Shown piece by piece: positions 7,991 through 15,414 of a stretch of DNA of 64,000 nucleotides (the stretch's first letter is position 1; every line of letters starts with the position of its first letter). This DNA is from Solirubrobacter soli DSM 22325 (GTDB lineage: Bacteria; Actinomycetota; Thermoleophilia; Solirubrobacterales; Solirubrobacteraceae). Location of the stretch: the NCBI RefSeq assembly GCF_000423665.1, contig NZ_KE384071.1, positions 530,760-594,759 of the forward strand, read 5' to 3'. Both the position numbers and the translations under genes were made by a program. The notes beneath the pieces were generated by a model. The model was not told the DNA's origin. It did not search any database and was given only the letters and a program-made list of their open reading frames with translations.

Positions 7991-9163
7991 TCAACGGCTC
8001 AGCACGCGGTCGTAGACCGCAGCCGTCCCGGCGACCATGTGGTCGAGGGTGAAGTGGGCGGCGTGACGTTCGCGTGAGGCTTGGCGCATGCGCTCGCGAC
8101 GCTCGGGGTCGCGGAGCAACTCGATGACGGCGCCCGCCAGCGCGTCCGGGTCGCGCGGGGGGACGAGGAGCCCCGTCTCCGGCACGACCGCCTCGCGCGT
8201 CCCGCCGACCGCGGTGACGACCTGCGGCACCCCGCACGCGAGCGCTTCCAGCGGGCCGATGGGGAACGCCTCCCAGCTCGACGCGAGCACGTAGACGTCG
8301 AGCTCGCGCAGGTGGTTCGCGGCGGGCGGGCGGTAGGGCTCCCAGCGGGCGAGGCCGGCGTTCGGGTGGGCCTTGAGCTCCGCCTCCTGTGGCCCGTCGC
8401 CGGCGATGACGAGCCGGGCCTGCGGGACCGCCGCGAGGATCGCGGGCGCCGCGTCGAGGAACACGTCGACGCCCTTCCCGCGCCGCAGCGCCGAGACGGT
8501 CCCGACGACGGGCGCGCCGACGTCGCGCCGCGCACCCGCGGCCTCCCGCGCGGCGCCCTCCCTCCCCGCGGCCTCGCGCGCGGCGCCTTCCCTCCCCGCG
8601 GCCTCGCGGGCGGCACCGCCCCTCCCCGCGGCCTCGCCGCCGGCCCACGTGGCGCCGGCCGGGCACGCCGGGGACCCGTTGTGGACCACGGCGAGCATCC
8701 GCGGGTGCAGCTGGTTCGCGCGCGCCAGGTCGCGCTCGAAGGCGCAGACGCCGATGATCGCCGCCGTCGGCGGGGCGAGGAGACGTTCGACCACGTGGGA
8801 GAAGACCCGGCGCGCCTCGCGCATCTCGCCCACGAACGGGAACCCGTGCGGCGTGTACACGACCGGCGTCCGCGCGCTCCAGCCCGCCAGCCGCGCCAAC
8901 ACGCCCGCCTTGGCCGAGTGCGCATGAACGAGGTCGAAGCCCCGCAGCTCGCGCGCCAGCCGCACGAATGCCCGCGCATCGTCACGCGGGTGCGCGTAGT
9001 CGCGCCGGAACGTGAGCGGGATGAAGTCGACCGCAGGAGCGAACTCGCGCGGCGCGTACAGCACCGGCTCATGCCCGTGGACGCCGAGCCCCCGCACGAG
9101 CTGGGCAACGTGCTCGGCGGCCCCGCCGTCGGGCGGCTCGCAGACGAGGGCGATCCGCGCCAT
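7991..9163 (-). CDS. Glycosyltransferase family 4-like protein with tandem-repeat insert
   Basis: GT-B fold retaining glycosyltransferase, probably adding a sugar to the lipid-linked repeat unit at the cytoplasmic membrane face. 390 residues. The N-terminal domain opens ARIALVCEPPDGGAAEHVAQL and contains VHAHSAKAGVLARL and YTPHGFPF. The C-terminal domain has VGTVSALRRGKGVDVFLDA, VIAGDGPQEAELK and the nucleotide-sugar binding block SSWEAFPIGPLEALACGVP with TAVGGTREAV. Between the two domains (residues about 173-212) lies an Ala/Glu/Arg/Gly insert made of REAAGREGAA copies encoded by a 30-bp DNA repeat. It probably lengthens the interdomain linker without touching the active site. Confidence 0.88.
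   Translation of the reverse strand: MARIALVCEPPDGGAAEHVAQLVRGLGVHGHEPVLYAPREFAPAVDFIPLTFRRDYAHPRDDARAFVRLARELRGFDLVHAHSAKAGVLARLAGWSARTPVVYTPHGFPFVGEMREARRVFSHVVERLLAPPTAAIIGVCAFERDLARANQLHPRMLAVVHNGSPACPAGATWAGGEAAGRGGAAREAAGREGAAREAAGREGAAREAAGARRDVGAPVVGTVSALRRGKGVDVFLDAAPAILAAVPQARLVIAGDGPQEAELKAHPNAGLARWEPYRPPAANHLRELDVYVLASSWEAFPIGPLEALACGVPQVVTAVGGTREAVVPETGLLVPPRDPDALAGAVIELLRDPERRERMRQASRERHAAHFTLDHMVAGTAAVYDRVLSR
8536..8643 (-). repeat. 30-bp in-frame tandem repeat inside a glycosyltransferase gene
   Basis: Three full 30-bp units (8536-8565, 8566-8595, 8596-8625), each beginning CCGCGGCCTC on the plus strand, plus a partial fourth to 8643. Each encodes ten residues, so copy-number change keeps the frame. 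Confidence 0.85.
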
Positions 9164-9178
9164 CGCGCCGCGAGTCTA

Positions 9179-9274
9179 GATAAAGCACCCCAGGCCTGCT
9201 TTATGTTCGGCGGCGGCGGACCGCGGAATCCGGCCCTTTGCCACCTAAAGCGAACCTAAAAGGGAGCAGGCCGG
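9179..9274. repeat. Two REP-like palindromes in a short intergenic region
   Basis: ATAAAGCA pairs with TGCTTTAT around CCCCAGGCC (about 9179-9203), and CTAAA pairs with TTTAG around a core containing CAGGCC (about 9254-9275). Both share the pattern TAAA...CAGGC...TTTA with the palindrome at 14647. They lie downstream of the gene at 9277 and just upstream of the glycosyltransferase start at 9163. They may act as terminators, or be copies of a small repeated element. Confidence 0.55.
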
Positions 9275-9276
9275 GT

Positions 9277-10710
9277 TTAGATTGAGTGGGTGCGTTCGGC
9301 GCGGGAGGGTTCGGCGGTGCCGGTGCCCTCGAAGTTCGCGATCACGCGGTAGGTGCCGCGGGACAGGCGCTTGATCTCGCCCGAGAAGCGGCCTCGCTTG
9401 GAGACCGAGTCCTTGGCACGGCGCACGGTCACCCACTCCCCGCCGCGCCGCCGCTGGACGGTGACGCGGGTGAAGCCGCTGACGGCTCCCGCGACGCGGC
9501 CGAAGACCTTCGTGCGGGTCAGGGTCACCGACGTCTTGGTCTCCTTCGGCTCGTCGGCGCCCGCGATGTGGGCCTTCGAGCCGCTCGAGGGCTTGACGGG
9601 CCGGCGCGGAGAGACCGGCGGTGCGGGCTCGGGGGTCGGGGTCGCGACCGGCGGCACCACGGGCGGAGGCGTCGGCGTGGGAGGAGCGACGGGCACGCGG
9701 ACGAGCACCGCGCCACTGCCCGGCGCCAACGTGAGCTGGCTCACGACCGCGCCGTCGAGGTCGGCGAAGCCGGCGCCCACGGTCACCGTGCGGATCCCGT
9801 TGCCCGGCGGGTTCACGAGCACGACGCCGCCCGCGAAGTCGCGCCGCGACACACCCGCCCACGCCGCCCGCCCACCGAGCGGCGCGCCCAAAGCGACGTC
9901 GTATCCGCTCCACCAGCGGTTCTGCGCGGTCCAAGCGTCGTTCCCCAGGCTCGTGTCCAGCAGCAGGGCATTCGCGAGCCAATAGAGCCGCGGACCCGCC
10001 CCGTCGGCGTAGGCGTCGAGCACGACACCGCGCCCGGAGGCGACACGCCGCTCCACGAACGACGCGAACGACTCCCACGCCGACTGGTTCGTGAGGTACG
10101 GGCTCTCGATCGCGACCACGCTCGCGGCGTTCAGCTCGCGCTGGATGTCCGAGCGGGTGTCGCCCTTGGCCCACAGGACGTCGTGCACGAGCTCAGCCCC
10201 GGGGAGCGCGGCGCGCAGCTCGACCATGAAGTCGGCCATGTACCGCTGCCAGCTCGCCTCGGTCATGGTCGCGCCGGTGCGCGGGTCGCGGATCCCCGCG
10301 GCGGCGCCGCCGTAGTAGGTCGCGCGGCGCTCCATCGAGACGTCGTCGACGTACACGCCGACCGCTCCCGCGGAGGCGGAGGACACCTGCGCGATCCACC
10401 ACGCGCGGTACGCCGGGTTGCCCAGGTCCGCGGCGAAAGAAGCGTTGACGTAGAGCAGCGTCCCGTACCCGTCCTTCAGAACCCAGTCGGGATGCGCGGC
10501 GGCCGTCGCCCCGTCGAGCGCGAGCGCGCTGCGCCGGATCCACGTCGTCGCCGGGTCGGACGCGGTCGTCCCGTGCGAGCGCCAGATGTGCGCGCGGGTC
10601 CAGGCCAGATCGCCCGACGCACCCGCCGTGCGGACCAGCGAGACCTTGCCCTGCGCGGCGGCGGGCGCCATCGCGAGAGCCAGCAGGATGAGCGCGATCA
10701 GGCGGACCAT
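9277..10710 (-). CDS. Secreted putative glycoside hydrolase (GHL15-like barrel) with C-terminal beta domain
   Basis: 477 residues. It starts with a signal peptide (MVRLIALILLALAMAPAAAQG). A TIM-barrel-like region holds WTRAHIWRSHGTT, YVNASFAADLGNPAYRAWW, VGVYVDDVSME and ELVHDVLWAKGDT, where the VYVDDV aspartates are the likely active-site strand. A Pro/Thr linker (PVAPPTPTPPPVV) and a basic beta-rich C-terminal domain follow. It resembles the hypothetical glycosyl hydrolase group GHL15 and the hydrolase at 15380 in the same locus. ATG 10710 is chosen because GGAG lies five bases upstream; a GTG at 10731 is the alternative. Probably trims or releases the exopolysaccharide; substrate unknown. 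Confidence 0.7.
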   Translation of the reverse strand: MVRLIALILLALAMAPAAAQGKVSLVRTAGASGDLAWTRAHIWRSHGTTASDPATTWIRRSALALDGATAAAHPDWVLKDGYGTLLYVNASFAADLGNPAYRAWWIAQVSSASAGAVGVYVDDVSMERRATYYGGAAAGIRDPRTGATMTEASWQRYMADFMVELRAALPGAELVHDVLWAKGDTRSDIQRELNAASVVAIESPYLTNQSAWESFASFVERRVASGRGVVLDAYADGAGPRLYWLANALLLDTSLGNDAWTAQNRWWSGYDVALGAPLGGRAAWAGVSRRDFAGGVVLVNPPGNGIRTVTVGAGFADLDGAVVSQLTLAPGSGAVLVRVPVAPPTPTPPPVVPPVATPTPEPAPPVSPRRPVKPSSGSKAHIAGADEPKETKTSVTLTRTKVFGRVAGAVSGFTRVTVQRRRGGEWVTVRRAKDSVSKRGRFSGEIKRLSRGTYRVIANFEGTGTAEPSRAERTHSI

Positions 10711-10760
10711 CTTGCTCCGGGTGGTCGGCACCCCGGAGGTGCTCTGTAGCCTCCCGGCCC

Positions 10761-11759
10761 GTGAGAGTCCTGCTCGCGAGCCCGGGCATGGGCCTCGGAG
10801 GCGCCGAGCGCGTGGTGTCGAGCCTCGCGTCCGGCCTGCTCGCGCGCGGCCATGCGGTGGCGATCTCGGGCGCGCCCGGCCGGCTTGACGAAGGCCTCGA
10901 GACCGGCGTCGAGCGCCTCATCCTGCCCGAGCGCGGGCGCTCCCCCATCGGGGTGAGCGAGTGGACCGCCCGCCAGGCCGCCTTCATCCGCTCCTGGCGC
11001 CCGCACGTCATCCACAGCCACAACGCGAAGGCGACGGTGATCGCCGCCGCCGCGGCCCGCCTCGCCCGCGGCCCGCGCCGCCCGCCGCTGCTCGCCACCC
11101 ACCACGGCGCCGCCGAGACCGACCGCACCACCGCGGCCAAGCTCCTCCTCCGCGCCGCCGACGCGGTCGTCGTCGTCTCCGAGGGAACCCTCCCCGCGTT
11201 CGCCCCCGCCGTCCCGCGCGTGATCCACAACGGCATCCCGCCCGCGCCCCACGTGACCGGCGAGCGCGAAGGCGTCGTCTTCGTCGGCCGCCTCGAGCCG
11301 GTCAAGAACCCGCAGCGGTTCCTCGACGTGGCGGAACGCGTGCCGGAAGCCACGTTCACCGTCATCGGCGACGGCTCGCTCAGAGCGCGCCTGACCGGCC
11401 GCGCCACGTTCCTCGGCGCCCGCGACGACGCCCGCGAGTTGCTCGCCCGCGCGCAACTCCTCCTCGTCACCTCCGACTCCGAGGGGATGTCGATCGCGGT
11501 GCTGGAGGCGCTCGCCGCCGGCACGCCGGTCGTCTCGACGCCCGTCAGCGGGATGCGCGAGCTCGAGGGCGTGCGCGTCGCGAGCTTCGATCCCGACGAC
11601 CTGGCGGACGCCGTGCGCGAATTGCTGCAGGATTCCGTGCTGCGGACGATCATGGGGGAAGCGGGTGAGAAGCTCGTGCGTGAGCGCTTCTCCGCCGACG
11701 CGATGGTCGATGCCTACGTGCGCGAATACCAATCCCTCGTTCCTAAGATCAAGAACTAA
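10761..11759 (+). CDS. Glycosyltransferase family 4 protein
   Basis: 332 residues, GT-B fold. The N-terminus MRVLLASPGMGLGGAERVVSSLA has the glycine loop of GT4 enzymes. VIHSHNAKATVIAAAAARL and THHGAAETD come from the acceptor domain. VFVGRLEPVKNPQRFLDVA, VIGDGSLRARL and SDSEGMSIAVLEALAAGTPVV form the donor domain with its E(x7)E motif. GTG start 10761. The stop is immediately followed by the GTG of the tyrosine kinase at 11760, so the two are translated as neighbours in one operon running to about 15414. Confidence 0.9.
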   Translation: MRVLLASPGMGLGGAERVVSSLASGLLARGHAVAISGAPGRLDEGLETGVERLILPERGRSPIGVSEWTARQAAFIRSWRPHVIHSHNAKATVIAAAAARLARGPRRPPLLATHHGAAETDRTTAAKLLLRAADAVVVVSEGTLPAFAPAVPRVIHNGIPPAPHVTGEREGVVFVGRLEPVKNPQRFLDVAERVPEATFTVIGDGSLRARLTGRATFLGARDDARELLARAQLLLVTSDSEGMSIAVLEALAAGTPVVSTPVSGMRELEGVRVASFDPDDLADAVRELLQDSVLRTIMGEAGEKLVRERFSADAMVDAYVREYQSLVPKIKN

Positions 11760-13070
11760 GTGCAGCTCAACGAGCTCCTCGCGATCCTGAGCAAGCGGCG
11801 CTTCGGCGTCATCGCCGTCGTCATGCTCACGGTCGCCTTCAGCGCCGCGCTGGCGCTCGTCACCCCGCCCAAGTACGAGGCGACGACGACGCTCGCCCTG
11901 ACGCCGAAGATCGACCGCACGACGGGTCTGATCAGCGCCACCGACCTGACCGCGCTGCTGAGCACGTACGCGGAGACGGCGAAGTCGCGCGTGAACCGCT
12001 CGCGCGCCCAGCAGATCCTCGGCCGCCCGCTGCCGGGTGACGTCGACACCTCGACCGTCGGCGGCACCGGCATCCTGCGCATCTCCGGCACCGCCGCGAC
12101 GCCCGAGGAGGCCGCCGACACCGCCCGCGCCGCCGCGCAGGCGTTCAGCGACTCGATCAAGGACAACCCGCTGATCAGCGTGTCGACGATCGACCCGGCG
12201 GTCGCGCCCACGACGCCCGTGCAGCCGCGCCCGCCGCTGATCGTCGCCATCGGCATCCTCCTCGGCCTGTTGGCCGGCATCTCCTACGCGCTCGTGATGG
12301 AACGGGTGCGGCGCCGGATCGAGGTGCCCGCGGACCTCGACCCGATCACCGACAAGCCGGTCATCGGCCGCCTCCCGCGTCAGCGCGCGCTGCAGCGCGT
12401 CCCCGCCACGCTGGTCTGGAACCAGGAGCGGATGACCGGCCTCCAGGAGGCCTACCGCGCGCTGCGCACGAACGTGCAGTTCCTCGCCGAGGAGAAGCGG
12501 GTGATCGAGGTCACGAGCCCCGATCCCGCCCAGGGCAAGTCGACCGTCACGGCCAACCTCGGCGCCGCGCTCGCCCAGATCGGGATCGACTGCGTGATCG
12601 TCGACGCCGACCTGCGCCGCCCGACCCAGCACAAGATCTTTGGCGTCGACAACTCGACCGGGCTCTCCAACCTGCTCTCGGTCCGCAACCCGCAGATCAA
12701 CCTCAAGCCGTCCGGCTTCCCGAACCTGTGGGTGATCCCGAGCGGCCCGCTGCCGCCGGACCCGACGGAGATGCTGCACGTGCGCTTCGAGCCGCTGGTC
12801 GAGCGCCTGCGTGACCTCGACGCGCTGATCCTGATCGACACGCCGCCAGTCCTGCCCGTCTCGGACGCCCGCCTGATCGCCCCGCACGTCGACGGTGTGC
12901 TGATGGTCGTCTCCGCGGGCCAGGCCAAGCCGGTCGCGGTCGAGACGGCCCTCGAGCGGCTGAACTTCGTGCACGCCAACCTGCTCGGCGTCGTCCTGAA
13001 CCAGTCCGGACAGGACCTGGAAGCGACGGGCGGCTACTACTACACGAGCCCGGAGTCCACCCCAGTGTGA
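11760..13070 (+). CDS. Polysaccharide co-polymerase / tyrosine autokinase (Wzc/CpsCD-type)
   Basis: Controls chain length and export through cycles of tyrosine autophosphorylation. 436 residues: a Wzz-type N-terminal part with membrane helices at about 15-35 and 160-180 around an extracytoplasmic domain, then a BY-kinase ATPase. Walker A is SPDPAQGKST (253-262), Walker A' CVIVDADLRR (278-287) and Walker B LILIDTPP (357-363). The C-terminus is GGYYYTSPESTPV with a three-tyrosine cluster at 426-428, the expected phosphorylation sites. The adaptor and kinase modules are fused, as in proteobacterial Wzc but in a compact actinobacterial form. The phosphatase partner is the PHP protein at 20917. 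Confidence 0.93.
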   Translation: MQLNELLAILSKRRFGVIAVVMLTVAFSAALALVTPPKYEATTTLALTPKIDRTTGLISATDLTALLSTYAETAKSRVNRSRAQQILGRPLPGDVDTSTVGGTGILRISGTAATPEEAADTARAAAQAFSDSIKDNPLISVSTIDPAVAPTTPVQPRPPLIVAIGILLGLLAGISYALVMERVRRRIEVPADLDPITDKPVIGRLPRQRALQRVPATLVWNQERMTGLQEAYRALRTNVQFLAEEKRVIEVTSPDPAQGKSTVTANLGAALAQIGIDCVIVDADLRRPTQHKIFGVDNSTGLSNLLSVRNPQINLKPSGFPNLWVIPSGPLPPDPTEMLHVRFEPLVERLRDLDALILIDTPPVLPVSDARLIAPHVDGVLMVVSAGQAKPVAVETALERLNFVHANLLGVVLNQSGQDLEATGGYYYTSPESTPV

Positions 13071-14368
13071 GGGTTCGTACTGCCGAGTGGCCGCTGATCG
13101 TCCTGATCGCGGTGGCGGTCGCGGTCCCGACCGCGTTCGCGCCGGTCCTCGCGCTCGCGGCGGCGGCACTGCTGATCGTCCTCGGGTTCGTCGTCTTCAA
13201 CGCCGGCGCGCTGCTGCTGCTGATGGTGGCCGCGTTCCCGTGGGACGACATGCTCGGCTACCCGACCGAGACGATCTCGCTGATCAAGCTGATCGGCGCG
13301 CTGCTGCTGGTCGGCTACTTCCTGCGCTCGCTGGCGCGCGACGAGGACGTGCGGCTGCCGTCGACGATGCCGTCGCTCGTCATCTTCACCATGCTCGTGC
13401 TGCTATCGCTGATGGCCTCGGGCGACGTCGCCTCGGGGCTGAGCAAGACGCTGCGCTACCTGCTGTTCGCGGCATTCTCGTTCCTCGTGGTCCAGCTGAT
13501 CCGCTCGCGCGCCCAGCTGACGGCGCTGCTGCGGGTGTTCGTGGTCTCCTCGACGGCGGCCGCGCTCTACGGCGTCGTGCTGCTGCTCAAGGGGGACGTC
13601 GACCGCGTCTCCGGCCCGATCGGCGAGGCCAACGACTTCGCCTACCTGCTCGCCTCCGTGCTCCCGTTCGCGGTCTACCTCTCGCTGCGCGACCGGCGCT
13701 GGCGGACGTGGTGGGTGATCTGCTGCGCGGTGCTCATCCTCGGCCTGCTCGGGACGCTCTCGCGCGGCGCGCTCGTCGGCCTGGCGGCGGTCGTGCTGTG
13801 GGCGGTGGCGACACGCCGGACGCGGATCGGCGGGATCGTCGCCGGCCTGTTCGTGATCGCGGGCGTGCTCGCGCTCGTCTTGACGCTGTGGCGGCCGTTG
13901 GTCGACGAGCGCCTGGCGGCCAAGCAGAAGGTCGCGACCGCGAACGTCGAGTCGCGCAAGGAGTATTGGCGCGCGGCGGCGTCGATGGCGGCGGACCGGC
14001 CGCTGCTCGGCGTCGGGCCGGGGCGCTTCGGCGTCGAGGCCCGCAACTACGTCCGCAACGACCCGCTCAACATCGAGGACCCGGTCGTGCACAACGCCTA
14101 TCTGGAGGTCCTCGCCGAGGGCGGTGTGCCGACGCTGCTCGCGTTCCTGGCGTTCATCGGCGGGTCGTGGGTGTTGACCTCGCGCGCGCGAAGACAGTTC
14201 CTCGTGGTCGACGATGCCGACGGCCTGCGCGTGACCGCCGCCGTCCAGGCGTCGCTGGTGGTGGCGATCGTCTCCGCGAACTTCCTCTCGGTGCAGACCT
14301 CCGTGCCGTTGTGGCTGCTCGGCGGCCTGGCCGGCGTGCTCGCGCTGGGGCCGCCGGAACGCGAGTGA
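13067..14368 (+). CDS. O-antigen ligase / Wzy-like polysaccharide polymerase
   Basis: 433 residues with about twelve membrane helices. The large loop carries the Wzy_C features SRKEYWRAAASMAADRPLLG, VGPGRFGVEARNYV and the conserved His block DPVVHNAYLEVLAEGGVPTL. GTLSRGALVGL matches the family's second conserved arginine region. It starts at GTG 13067, overlapping the kinase stop by four bases (GTGA), and ends with the same type of overlap into the next glycosyltransferase. This placement inside the kinase/glycosyltransferase operon makes it the more likely main polymerase; the protein at 4369 may serve another glycan. Confidence 0.88.
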   Translation: MRVRTAEWPLIVLIAVAVAVPTAFAPVLALAAAALLIVLGFVVFNAGALLLLMVAAFPWDDMLGYPTETISLIKLIGALLLVGYFLRSLARDEDVRLPSTMPSLVIFTMLVLLSLMASGDVASGLSKTLRYLLFAAFSFLVVQLIRSRAQLTALLRVFVVSSTAAALYGVVLLLKGDVDRVSGPIGEANDFAYLLASVLPFAVYLSLRDRRWRTWWVICCAVLILGLLGTLSRGALVGLAAVVLWAVATRRTRIGGIVAGLFVIAGVLALVLTLWRPLVDERLAAKQKVATANVESRKEYWRAAASMAADRPLLGVGPGRFGVEARNYVRNDPLNIEDPVVHNAYLEVLAEGGVPTLLAFLAFIGGSWVLTSRARRQFLVVDDADGLRVTAAVQASLVVAIVSANFLSVQTSVPLWLLGGLAGVLALGPPERE

Positions 14369-15414
14369 AGGTCGCGCTCGTCACCTCACTCGAGCGGGGC
14401 GGGCCGCTCGAGCACGCGGTCCTGCTGGCGCGCGATCTCGTGACGCTCGGCGCCGAGGTGCGCGCGGTCGCGGTGGACGAGCGGGTGGCCGCGCGCTTCG
14501 ACGCGGTCGGCGCGCGGGTGGCGGTGCTGCCGCTGGTGCGGCCGTTCGACCCGGTCGGCGCGGTGCGGGTGCGGCGCTTCGTGGCGGGAGCCGACATCGT
14601 GCACACGCACGACCGCCGCAGCGGCCTCTGGGTGCGCCTCACGCCGAACCTAAAGGGGTCAGGCCCCTTTAGGTTTCACACCCTGCACGGGTTGCCCGAG
14701 CCGTTCCTCACCGAGGCCGCGCCGTCGCTGCGCGCCCGCATCGCCTACCGGGGCCTCGACCGTGGGCTGCGGCGCTTCACGGACGTGCTCGTCACGCCGT
14801 CGCACGCGATGGCGCGGCTGCTCGTGCAGCGCATCGGCTACGACCTCGACGAGCTCGTGGTCGTGCCGAACGGGGTCGACGTGCCCAGCGAGACGCAGCC
14901 GCGCGGCGACCGCGTCGGGACCGTCGCCCTGCTCGAGCCCGTGAAGGGCCTCGAATACCTGATCGACGCGATGCGCGTCCTGCAACGACCGCTCGTGATC
15001 TTCGGGACCGGCTCGCAGGAGGCGGCGCTCCGCGAACGCGCGCGTGGACTGGACGTCGAGTTCGCCGGCTACGTGCCGAGCGCGCAAGCACTGCGCCGGC
15101 TCTCCATCTTCGTGCTCCCCTCGATCATGGAGAACAGCCCGCTGGCGCTGCTGGAGGCGATGGCCGCCGGCATCCCCGTCGTCGCGTCCGACGTCGGCGG
15201 CATCCCTGAGTACGCACCGCCCGAGGCGCTCGTCCCGCCGCGCGACCCAGCCGCGCTGGCGAACGCGATCCAGGCGCTCGACGATCCCGCCGTGGCCGCC
15301 CAGCGCATCGCCGCCGGCCGGGCGACCGCCGAGACCCGGTCCGCGCGCAGGACCGCCGAGCGGCTGCTCGAGCTCTACGTCACAGCGACGCGCGCACGCC
15401 GCGCGGCGCCTTGA
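14365..15414 (+). CDS. Glycosyltransferase family 4 protein carrying an inserted palindrome
   Basis: 349 residues. Starts VKVALVTSLERGGPLEHAVLL at GTG 14365 (GTGA overlap with the polymerase). It contains ADIVHTHDRRSGLWVRL, FHTLHGLPEPF, VTPSHAMARLLV, VPNGVDVPS and the donor-site region FVLPSIMENSPLALLEAMAAGIPVVASDVGG with the E(x7)E pair. Near residue 95-103 the reading frame passes through a perfect 12-bp-stem palindrome that adds about PNLKGSGPFRF between strands that are normally adjacent in the family. The last 35 bp overlap the convergent hydrolase gene at 15380. Probable exopolysaccharide glycosyltransferase. Confidence 0.88.
   Translation: MKVALVTSLERGGPLEHAVLLARDLVTLGAEVRAVAVDERVAARFDAVGARVAVLPLVRPFDPVGAVRVRRFVAGADIVHTHDRRSGLWVRLTPNLKGSGPFRFHTLHGLPEPFLTEAAPSLRARIAYRGLDRGLRRFTDVLVTPSHAMARLLVQRIGYDLDELVVVPNGVDVPSETQPRGDRVGTVALLEPVKGLEYLIDAMRVLQRPLVIFGTGSQEAALRERARGLDVEFAGYVPSAQALRRLSIFVLPSIMENSPLALLEAMAAGIPVVASDVGGIPEYAPPEALVPPRDPAALANAIQALDDPAVAAQRIAAGRATAETRSARRTAERLLELYVTATRARRAAP
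14647..14675. repeat. Perfect REP-like palindrome inside a coding sequence
   Basis: AACCTAAAGGGG (14647-14658) pairs perfectly with CCCCTTTAGGTT (14664-14675) around the loop TCAGG. It is read in frame as part of PNLKGSGPFRF. It shares the TAAA...CAGGC...TTTA pattern with the two palindromes near 9.2 kb. Confidence 0.8.

Noticed and set aside
8536-8643. Possible CRISPR array at the 30-bp repeats
   Set aside because: Units are contiguous with no spacers and lie in frame inside a glycosyltransferase gene.
10698-13169. 823-codon minus-strand open frame opposite the glycosyltransferase and tyrosine kinase genes
   Set aside because: Antisense shadow with Asp/Arg/Gly/Val-rich sequence; the plus strand has complete families with motifs in frame.
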